Shown here: positions 57,303-64,000 of the stretch, piece after piece | Position numbering within the stretch: the stretch's first letter is position 1 | Layout of the letters: each line of letters begins with the position of its first letter | Source: an uncultured Granulosicoccaceae bacterium | GTDB lineage: Bacteria; Pseudomonadota; Gammaproteobacteria; Granulosicoccales; Granulosicoccaceae | NCBI GenBank assembly: GCA_938007995.1 | Contig: CALLLW010000019.1 | Coordinates: forward strand, 48,170-112,169 | Length of the DNA stretch: 64,000 nucleotides | Reading direction: 5' to 3' | Position numbers and translations under genes: made by a program | The notes under the pieces: model-generated | Told to the model about the DNA's origin: nothing | Databases searched by the model: none | Seen by the model: only the letters and a program-made list of their open reading frames with translations

Positions 57303-58079
57303 ATGCTTATTCTGGTTTCGCCCGCAAAAACACTTGATTTCGAAACCCCGCCGCTGGTACCGGACAACACCCAGCCTCTATTTCTGGACGACTCGCAGGA
57401 GCTGATCGATCAACTGAAGAAGCTGTCACCCGCCAAGGTGGGCAAGCTGATGAACGTCAGCGACAAACTCGCCAAGCTCAACTCTGAACGATTCAAACAA
57501 TGGCAGCAACCGTTAGAACCACAAAGCGCCAAACAGAGCCTGTTCGCATTTCAGGGTGATGTATACACAGGCCTTGATGCCGCCACCATGAAAAAGAACG
57601 ATGTGAAATTCGCACAGAAACACCTGCGGATTTTAAGTGGCTTGTACGGTGTATTAAGACCACTTGATCTAATGCTTCCCTACAGACTTGAGATGGGCAC
57701 CAAATTCGTGAATAAGCGCGGGCAAAACCTTTATCAATTCTGGGGTGACAGTGTTACCGATATGCTCAATGCCGAGCTTGATAATATGAAAAAGCCTGTC
57801 GTCGTCAACCTGGCGTCAAATGAGTATTTTAAAGTAGTGAACAAACGCAAGCTCACTGTAGATACTGTTTCACCGGTATTCAAAGACAAGAAAAATGGCG
57901 AATACAAATTAATATCGTTCTTTGCCAAAAAAGCACGTGGCATGATGTCTCGCTACATTATCGATAATCGCATCACGTCAATTGCTGACTTGAAAGACTT
58001 CGATACAGCCGGTTATAAATACAACAAGAAAATGTCAACCGATAGCGAACCGGTTTTTACTCGAAACAAAGCGGAATAG
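57303..58079 (+). CDS. yaaA: Peroxide stress protein YaaA family
   Basis: 258 residues, the standard length for this family, which limits free iron and DNA damage during peroxide stress in E. coli. Conserved segments are MLILVSPAKTLDF, FQGDVYTGLDA, LRILSGLYGVLRPLD, MLPYRLEMGT and VVNLASNEYFK. In E. coli it is induced by OxyR; no such site could be identified by eye here. The molybdopterin oxidoreductase gene follows by 7 bp. Confidence 0.96.
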   Translation: MLILVSPAKTLDFETPPLVPDNTQPLFLDDSQELIDQLKKLSPAKVGKLMNVSDKLAKLNSERFKQWQQPLEPQSAKQSLFAFQGDVYTGLDAATMKKNDVKFAQKHLRILSGLYGVLRPLDLMLPYRLEMGTKFVNKRGQNLYQFWGDSVTDMLNAELDNMKKPVVVNLASNEYFKVVNKRKLTVDTVSPVFKDKKNGEYKLISFFAKKARGMMSRYIIDNRITSIADLKDFDTAGYKYNKKMSTDSEPVFTRNKAE

Positions 58080-58086
58080 TCCCGGC

Positions 58087-59217
58087 TTGCCGGTGCAGCT
58101 TAACATGTCACACCCGATATTATCGCCACCGAAGAAACAGCATCAGCACGGAGACTATAGCCAGTCGGAAGTCACTCTTGCCAACCGTAACAACGGCACC
58201 CTGCTTGAGACACTACAGTACGACGTCACACCGATCGGCGCCCATTATCTGCTAAACCACTTTGACGTTCCCTATGTGGATGGCACCTCTGATTGGCAGA
58301 TAAGCATTAGCGGTGAGGTCAATCGTTCCTTAACAACAACGCTTGATGAACTCGTCAAGCAGGCAACGCAACAAGATCTCACCAGAACCCGAAGAGTCAC
58401 TCTGGAATGTGCAGGCAACGGCAGAGCAAACCTCAAGCCACGCTGGCCAAGCCAACCATGGCAGGTTGAAGCCGTGGGCACATCTGACTGGCTTGGCATG
58501 CCGTTAAAAAATTTACTGCAACAGGCATCGCTTAGCGACCGCGCTCAGGAAGTCGTGTTTTATGGAGCAGATAAAGGGATTGATGGTGGCAACATCCATC
58601 ATTTTGCCCGCAGTCTTTCAATTAAAGACGCCATGCACGAAGATGTGATGCTTGTATGGCAAATGAACGGCCAACTTCTGTTGCCGCAACACGGCTACCC
58701 GTTACGCTTGATCGTACCCGGCTGGTACGGCATGGCGAGCGTTAAATGGCTGAATAAAATTGAAGTGATTGATCATGCATTCACAGGTCATCAGCAGACC
58801 GGCACTTATGTCTATAGAACAAATAGCGATGACAACGGCACACCGGTAACTACCATCCGGGTAAAGTCACTACTGATTCCACCGGGCATACCCGACTGGA
58901 GTTCACGCAAGAGACTGGTACAACCCGGCCTTGTCGCACTCACTGGTCGAGCATGGTCTGGCAGTGGAGTACCGATTGTAAAAGTCGAATGGTGTTGCGA
59001 TGATCAGTGGCATACCGCATCACTTGAAACATCAGACAACAAGTACGCCTGGAGTAAGTGGGCTGCAGACTGGCAGGCAACGGTCGGCAAACATACGCTC
59101 TCGTGCCGCGCCACTGATGCAGAGGGCAAGACGCAACCACTCACACCACCCTGGGACATCGCAGGCTTTGGCAATAACGCTGTACAGCAAGTTGAAGTCT
59201 GGTGCGAAGAGTTTTAA
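58087..59217 (+). CDS. Sulfite-oxidase-like molybdopterin-dependent oxidoreductase
   Basis: 376 residues in the sulfite oxidase/nitrate reductase molybdopterin fold followed by the Mo-Co dimerisation domain (residues about 240-376). The molybdenum-ligand Cys is in VTLECAGNGR, and the cofactor-binding segment is WQMNGQLLLPQHGYPLRLIV followed by GWYGMASVKWL. There is no signal peptide or haem domain, so it is probably cytoplasmic or its signal is unusual. The start is TTG 58087 or ATG 58105. Located 7 bp after yaaA. Its reaction is not certain. Confidence 0.87.
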   Translation: MPVQLNMSHPILSPPKKQHQHGDYSQSEVTLANRNNGTLLETLQYDVTPIGAHYLLNHFDVPYVDGTSDWQISISGEVNRSLTTTLDELVKQATQQDLTRTRRVTLECAGNGRANLKPRWPSQPWQVEAVGTSDWLGMPLKNLLQQASLSDRAQEVVFYGADKGIDGGNIHHFARSLSIKDAMHEDVMLVWQMNGQLLLPQHGYPLRLIVPGWYGMASVKWLNKIEVIDHAFTGHQQTGTYVYRTNSDDNGTPVTTIRVKSLLIPPGIPDWSSRKRLVQPGLVALTGRAWSGSGVPIVKVEWCCDDQWHTASLETSDNKYAWSKWAADWQATVGKHTLSCRATDAEGKTQPLTPPWDIAGFGNNAVQQVEVWCEEF

Positions 59218-59268
59218 CAACTCGCTTATAAGCCTTTCATACCAAACAACCTACCATGTGAATTCCCA

Positions 59269-60855
59269 TTGAAAACCAGCAACCAGATGAACGGCGCAGA
59301 AAGCCTCGTACACACATTGATCGACTGTGGTATCGAGGTCTGTTTTACCAATCCCGGTACCTCAGAAATGCATTTCGTGGCAGCACTGGATAAGATCGCA
59401 GGCATGCGATGCGTGCTCGGGCTGTTTGAAGGGGTAGTCACCGGCGCGGCAGACGGCTACTACCGTATGCAGGATAAACCCGCTGCAACGCTGCTGCATC
59501 TGGGGCCGGGCCTTGGCAACGGCGTGGCAAATCTGCACAACGCACGCAAGGCAAAAAGCGGTATTGTTAATATAGTTGGCGATCACGCAACTTATCATGT
59601 GCAGTACGATGCACCGTTAACCGCTGACATAGCAGGCATTGCCACCCCGGTATCGAACTGGGTTAAATCGAGCCACAGCGCTCGGGAAGTGGCAAAAGAC
59701 GGTGCAGAAGCAGTCGCACAAGCGAGCACCTATCCGGGACAAATCGCTACACTGATTCTGCCTGCTAATACCGCATGGGAAGCATCAGATGGAGCTGCAG
59801 TAAAGGTAACGCCTACAGCGGCACCCAAAGCGCCCACAGAGCGTATTGAAGCCATTGCAAAGGTACTGCAAAGTGGTGAGCCAACCGCCATGGTGATCAC
59901 CGGATTCGCCCTGCGGGAAAAAGCGCTTGAAACTGCCAGCAGAATTGCACAAGCCACAGGCTTACATCTGTTTGGCCAGACCTCCAATGCAAGACTCCAG
60001 CGAGGCCGCAACCGTGTAGCGCTGAAAACAGTGCCCTATCCTGTAGATGCAGCAGTGGAAACCTTGCGTCCCTATAAACATATAATCAGCTTGTCAGCAA
60101 AACCACCGGTCGCCTTCTTTGCCTATCCAGATAAACCCAGCGCCTTATATTCACCGGAATCGACCACTCACACCCTTGCACACGAAGACGAAGACTGTGT
60201 ACAGGCACTGGAAGAGCTGGCCGAACTGGTCAATGCCGTCAAGGCAGCTCCCGTCATTCAAACCGCCACAGTTGCTGACCTACCAAACGAAGGTGCGCTG
60301 AATGCTAAAAACATCGCCGCCACCGTTGCACATCTGCTACCGGAAAACGCAATTGTCATCGATGAATCAATAACCTGCGCACCCGATTTTTTTAACATGA
60401 CGCAAGCCTCCGCACCCCATGACTGGCTACAGATTTGCGGTGGTTCAATCGGTGCCGGCTTTCCACTGGCAACCGGTGCTGCAGTTGCCTGCCCGAACAG
60501 AAAAGTGGTGGCACTGCAGGCCGACGGTAGCGGTATGTACACATTGCAGGCACTCTGGACCCAGGCTCGCGAAAATCTCGATATCACCACCATACTGCTA
60601 TCCAATCGCGCTTACGCCATACTTAAACACGAACTAAACAACGTTGGTGCCGCCTCAGGTAGTCAAATTGATAAACATACCAATAAAATTGCACTGGACA
60701 TGATGGAACTTGACCGACCAAATCTTGACTGGGTAGCTATGGCCAAAGGCATGGGAGTGGAAGCAGGACGTGCTGCCGATGTTAAATCACTAATCACAGA
60801 AATAAATAAAGGCCTGCAGAACGAAGGCCCGTACCTTATTGAAGCTGTCTTCTAA
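59269..60855 (+). CDS. Thiamine-diphosphate-dependent enzyme, acetolactate-synthase-like
   Basis: 528 residues. The ThDP-activating Glu is in LGLFEGVVTGAADGY (Glu54). The Mg/ThDP motif reads ADGSGMYTLQALWTQ...LLSNRAYA. N-terminal CFTNPGTSEMHFVAAL and LLHLGPGLGNGVANLHNARK match a widespread ALS-like subfamily of uncertain substrate. The start is TTG 59269 or ATG 59287. An aminotransferase follows 23 bp later, so the pair may decarboxylate and transaminate a 2-oxo acid or amine; benzoylformate decarboxylase-like activity is an alternative to acetolactate synthesis. Confidence 0.88.
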   Translation: MKTSNQMNGAESLVHTLIDCGIEVCFTNPGTSEMHFVAALDKIAGMRCVLGLFEGVVTGAADGYYRMQDKPAATLLHLGPGLGNGVANLHNARKAKSGIVNIVGDHATYHVQYDAPLTADIAGIATPVSNWVKSSHSAREVAKDGAEAVAQASTYPGQIATLILPANTAWEASDGAAVKVTPTAAPKAPTERIEAIAKVLQSGEPTAMVITGFALREKALETASRIAQATGLHLFGQTSNARLQRGRNRVALKTVPYPVDAAVETLRPYKHIISLSAKPPVAFFAYPDKPSALYSPESTTHTLAHEDEDCVQALEELAELVNAVKAAPVIQTATVADLPNEGALNAKNIAATVAHLLPENAIVIDESITCAPDFFNMTQASAPHDWLQICGGSIGAGFPLATGAAVACPNRKVVALQADGSGMYTLQALWTQARENLDITTILLSNRAYAILKHELNNVGAASGSQIDKHTNKIALDMMELDRPNLDWVAMAKGMGVEAGRAADVKSLITEINKGLQNEGPYLIEAVF

Positions 60856-60878
60856 CCTATCGCCAAGAGAACCACCAA

Positions 60879-62063
60879 ATGAATAACAAACTACCGGGTG
60901 TTTCGTCTTTTACGGATCGGATCAGCGGCGACGGCGCAGAAGCCTGGGATACTCACATAAAGGCAAACCAGGCATTGGCACGTGGTGAAGACGTTATTGT
61001 TCTGAGTGTCGGTGATCCGGACTTCCCGACTCCGGCCCCTATCGTTGATCGAGCTATAGAGGCGTTACAAGCGGGTGATACTCACTACGCCGCCACTGCA
61101 GGACGCACAGAGCTGCGACAGGCAATATCAGATGACTTTCAGACTAGAAGCGGTGTCCCAACTCAGGCAGATAATGTATTTGTTTTTGCAGGCACTCAGA
61201 ACGCCTTGTTTGCAACCAGCCTGGTTTTACTGGAACACGGCGACGAAGTGATCGCCCTCGAGCCGATGTATGTCAGTTACGAGGCCTCACTACAACTGGC
61301 TGGAGCGAAACTCGTTTGCGTATCGCAACCCGCAGAAAATAACTTCAGACCAGACATCCAACTGATTGCAGAAGCGATAACCCCTGCAACGAAAGCCATA
61401 GTTATTACCACACCAAACAACCCGACCGGTGTAGCACTAAACGCCGAAGAACTACAGGCGATTGCAGATCTTGCCATCAAGCATAATCTTTGGGTTATCT
61501 CAGACGAAATCTACACAGATATTGTTTTTGAAGCTGAACATTTATCTATCGCCGCTTTGCCAGGCATGGCAGAACGCACTGTCACAGTAAACGGCTTATC
61601 AAAATCACACGCCATGACCGGCTGGCGTGTCGGTTGGACAATAGCGCCACAGCGTCTTTCGCCACACTTTGAAAACCTGACGCTATGTATGCTTTATGGC
61701 ATCCCCGGCTTTATACAGGAAGCGGCTTTATTCGCTTTAAAGAACCAACGTGACGCCAGCACAAAGATGCGCGACATCTACCGCAAACGCCGCGATCTGG
61801 TTTGCACTGAGCTCGCACACGCCAGCAAACTGCAGATTCTTAAACCACAAGCTGCCATGTATGTCATGGCGGATGTGCGCGGTTACGGCTACACGAGCGG
61901 TGAGTTCTGTCGTGCGCTATTCGAAGCCAAAGGTGTTTCAGTACTGGACGCAGGCGCGTTCGGAAAAAGCGCTGACGGCTGGATAAGAATATCCTACACG
62001 CTTGATGAAGAGACACTATCGCGAGGTTGCAGAAGAATTGTTGAGTTCCTTGATCAATTGTAG
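60879..62063 (+). CDS. PLP-dependent aminotransferase, class I/II
   Basis: 394 residues. The PLP-binding Lys is about residue 242 in VNGLSKSHAMTGWRVGW; TPNNPTGVAL (Asn181) and SDEIYTDI (Asp209) bind the ring and pyridine nitrogen. The fold-type I aspartate/alanine aminotransferase-like pattern is clear, but the amino-acid specificity is not. It is the last gene before the gene-poor region and forms an operon with the ThDP enzyme. Confidence 0.93.
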   Translation: MNNKLPGVSSFTDRISGDGAEAWDTHIKANQALARGEDVIVLSVGDPDFPTPAPIVDRAIEALQAGDTHYAATAGRTELRQAISDDFQTRSGVPTQADNVFVFAGTQNALFATSLVLLEHGDEVIALEPMYVSYEASLQLAGAKLVCVSQPAENNFRPDIQLIAEAITPATKAIVITTPNNPTGVALNAEELQAIADLAIKHNLWVISDEIYTDIVFEAEHLSIAALPGMAERTVTVNGLSKSHAMTGWRVGWTIAPQRLSPHFENLTLCMLYGIPGFIQEAALFALKNQRDASTKMRDIYRKRRDLVCTELAHASKLQILKPQAAMYVMADVRGYGYTSGEFCRALFEAKGVSVLDAGAFGKSADGWIRISYTLDEETLSRGCRRIVEFLDQL

Positions 62064-62189
62064 CGCTGCAGGAGACTACAGCGACAAACCGGTTTATTGC
62101 AAATTCCGATGAAACGCGACAGCCCGCAACAGAACTCATCTCAACCTGTACTTCGGCAAATGCCCAAAGTGCCCTTCCGGCGGAGTTAC

Positions 62190-62380
62190 TTTTCAAAAGG
62201 CGAAAACTAACGAAAAACCTTTGTTGCGACCAACCAGCCCTGCGGGTTCCTTTGGAATTTTGAGCCTTGTTGATTTTATCTTTGGTCATTCCAGTGGGTC
62301 GCGTAAACAGGCATCCATGCCTGGCAACGCTCTTCGCGCCATCTCTGGCGCTACGCACCCCAACCCTCAAGGGCCTGAGC
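62190..62380. repeat. Probable palindrome-rich intergenic repeat element
   Basis: Contains perfect short palindromes CAGGCAT/ATGCCTG (62308-62323) and GCGCCA/TGGCGC (62336-62351) in a stretch beginning with TTACTTTTCAAAAGGCGAAA. This resembles the kind of interspersed intergenic repeat present in many copies in proteobacterial genomes. Only one copy is present in this window, so the repeat nature is inferred from its style. Confidence 0.4.
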
Positions 62381-63952
62381 GAACGCCGTTTCGCCCCAGC
62401 TGGTCGGAACTACAGCTGTGGCCGCCACCCTTAGCGTATTGATCGATGTGTTCAAAACTTGCATTTTTTATCTAAAAATCCTTTTTTCTCAAACAGCATC
62501 CGATACGTTGTTTCAATATCTCCGCAGATGAAAGCACTTTTGTTTCTGACGCAGAGTCCTTCAGTGCAGGTACTGTAGTCGTAGTTACCATCCTTAGTAA
62601 CCTACGCATTTGCACAGGACAAGGCCAAACGCACGATCTGGTTTGTTCGAAAAGACTTTTCCACTGATGGAAAAGATGAAACATCACATCGAACCTGTCG
62701 AGTTATTTCATTTAGCAGGGACTGGAGCTCTGCACATTCAGACTCCAGGTGAAGAGCGGTTACTTCAAAACCTCCAACAGCTAGTATTCCGCAGAATGCA
62801 AAGAAGAGATCTTCAACACACTCTGCATCGAACAGCTTTTGTGAAGCCGTACCTAAATCGCAACCCAATTCCGCAACCATCTCTTAGTAGAAACGATACT
62901 TCCATGTGTACGTATGTGACCAGTTTCCCCGACGAACCACCTGCGTCACAACTACAAACTACGATACCTCTCGTACTATATTTGCAAATGTAAAAACATT
63001 CAATGATGAAACCTTGGTTTTTGATTTGGCAGCAACACCAACCTACGCACAATCATAGTAATTTAAGAAAACGCAAAACTTTCACTGAACCGGATACACT
63101 GCACACGAACTGTACACAGCCAGTCACAGCGCTCGCAACATATACCCAGCTGCACTTTCGCACGTACTGTAAAGACTACTAAGTTATGTATCGCTGACCA
63201 CTCACAAACAACGTGGTTCTTTCAAAACTGTCAGCTTTGTAGTGGTGATCGCATCGCAACATAGCTATATCAAGGTCAGACATACCAATTGTTTTAACAA
63301 GAAAATGCAAATTAAATGTTTCGGTTTGGCATTCCCTTAATTGCACCAAAAACCTTGTGCTAAATCGCATCAATATCTACGCCTGATAGGCGACAGAACC
63401 ACTTCCTGATCAGCCAACTACCAGCTTTATAAAGTTAAACTCTCCAGCACCAAAAACGACAGATATTTTCTGAAAATCCCGCATATCCTTCCACTTACTG
63501 TTCAGCGCGCTATAACTGGATTATCGAAGTTCACATAGCAATAGCACCACGCTTCTTAGTTACGACGATATCAAATGCCTGATGTGGGATCAGCCACCGC
63601 ATGCAGGTGATCTCGAAAACTTTCACAATAATTTGTGGCTGCGAGCAAAGGTATAGTTTCTTTAAGTCACTGCTCTCGTGTTTGGGTTCGGCACTAGCAG
63701 CGCTCAATCGCCAAATCCCACATCTTCCCACGACCACAGCCACGATTCCACCAACTACACCTAACGCTAACACACCAAACTGCCGCTACACGCCAGAGCA
63801 GGTGACCGTTGTGGCCACAGCAAAACCGCGCGAGTAGGATCTAGCTATGCTCAGCTTGCCTGTTATACGCTAGCGCTTCTATCTGGGAGAGACTACGGGC
63901 GCTGTAGAATGGCCCAATTATCGCACTAAGCAGCTGATACCTAACAGATAAT
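62381..63952. other. Gene-poor region next to tRNA-Ser
   Basis: About 1.6 kb without a convincing gene on either strand. Short frames exist: 62602-62880 (minus, 92 residues, moderately protein-like: MVAELGCDLGTASQKLFDAE), 63179-63373 (minus) and 63531-63773 (minus, with a GTG start and a hydrophobic N-terminus LALGVVGGIVAVVVG). None has a ribosome site that decides it, and no family is recognised. The base composition drifts toward A/T from about 62455. It may be a decayed island. Confidence 0.45.
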
Positions 63953-64000
63953 TGGCGGAGAGTGAGGGATTCGAACCCCCGGACGGTTTAACCCGTCAAC
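63953..64000 (-). tRNA. tRNA-Ser, 3' part (runs off the window)
   Basis: The minus strand reads ...GACGGGTTAAACCGTC (long variable arm), then the T arm GGGGGTTCGAATCCCTC, then ACTCTCCGCCA. The long variable arm gives a class II tRNA, and discriminator G73 points to Ser rather than Leu or Tyr (A73). CCA is encoded. The anticodon lies outside the window. Confidence 0.9.

Noticed and set aside
62221..62442. 73-codon frame in the palindromic element
   Set aside because: It is the translation of a repeat-like sequence with stem-loops and has no ribosome site.
62610..62993. 127-codon plus-strand frame in the gene-poor region
   Set aside because: It overlaps another frame (62602-62880, minus), and neither has convincing support; I give no gene call.

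Overview
The window reads as the chromosome of a free-living, probably marine, gammaproteobacterium with roughly balanced base composition. Grounds: a type IV pilus minor-pilin operon (fimT-pilV-pilW-pilX-pilY1-pilE) as in pseudomonads and xanthomonads, a THI-box thiBPQ operon, a VolA-like lipase beside FadL, and rmuC, ygiQ, yaaA, a cold-shock gene and a tRNA-Ser with encoded CCA. I cannot place it below class. No phage, transposase, CRISPR array or rRNA was seen.

Layout. 0-1.7 kb: end of an arginase gene and ornithine cyclodeaminase (arginine to ornithine to proline), separated by a short tandem repeat that contains the arginase stop codon. 1.7-8 kb: prolyl oligopeptidase, DTW-domain tRNA-modifying enzyme, YcaD-like MFS carrier, an N-terminally truncated AlbA_2/RecG-like ATPase with a His-rich repeat, and ssb. 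8-12.5 kb: TauE/SafE permease, then a tripartite tricarboxylate transporter (TctC, terminator, TctB, TctA). 12.6-16.5 kb: secreted cupin divergent from a CadC-type regulator with TolB-like and TPR domains, GFA enzyme, histidine phosphatase, small outer-membrane-like protein. 16.5-17 kb: gene remnant. 17-20.6 kb: part of an ebo-type cluster (phosphodiesterase, EboE, EboC/UbiA). 20.6-24.9 kb: thiamine pyrophosphokinase divergent from a TPP riboswitch and thiBPQ. 25-30.2 kb: lipoprotein, small membrane protein, VolA-like lipase with FadL, and an STN-like secreted protein. 30.2-32.3 kb: hydantoinase/oxoprolinase A. 32.5-40 kb: type IV pilus genes. 40-46.4 kb: cold-shock protein, GlxA-type regulator, RmuC, ferredoxin-NADP reductase, Trm112-like protein, secreted protein, acetyltransferase. 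46.6-53.5 kb: YgiQ, a secreted protein with four Cys modules, and a membrane-anchored, very low-complexity protein. 53.6-62 kb: YadGH-type ABC transporter, Nudix, carbonic anhydrase, YaaA, molybdopterin oxidoreductase, ThDP enzyme and aminotransferase. 62.1-64 kb: gene-poor region with a palindromic repeat, ending in a partial tRNA-Ser.

Genes that work together: arginase with cyclodeaminase; TctC/B/A as one importer; ThiB/P/Q with pyrophosphokinase for thiamine salvage; VolA with FadL for releasing and importing fatty acids; the pilin/PilY1 genes as the pilus priming and adhesion complex; EboE/EboC plus phosphodiesterase, proposed elsewhere to serve envelope or metabolite trafficking. The least familiar items are the alanine-rich insert in PilY1, the reduced ebo set, the 764-residue disordered membrane-anchored protein, the C-x19-C module protein and the gene-poor tRNA-proximal region. 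I identified families from memory of their motifs; no database search was run.
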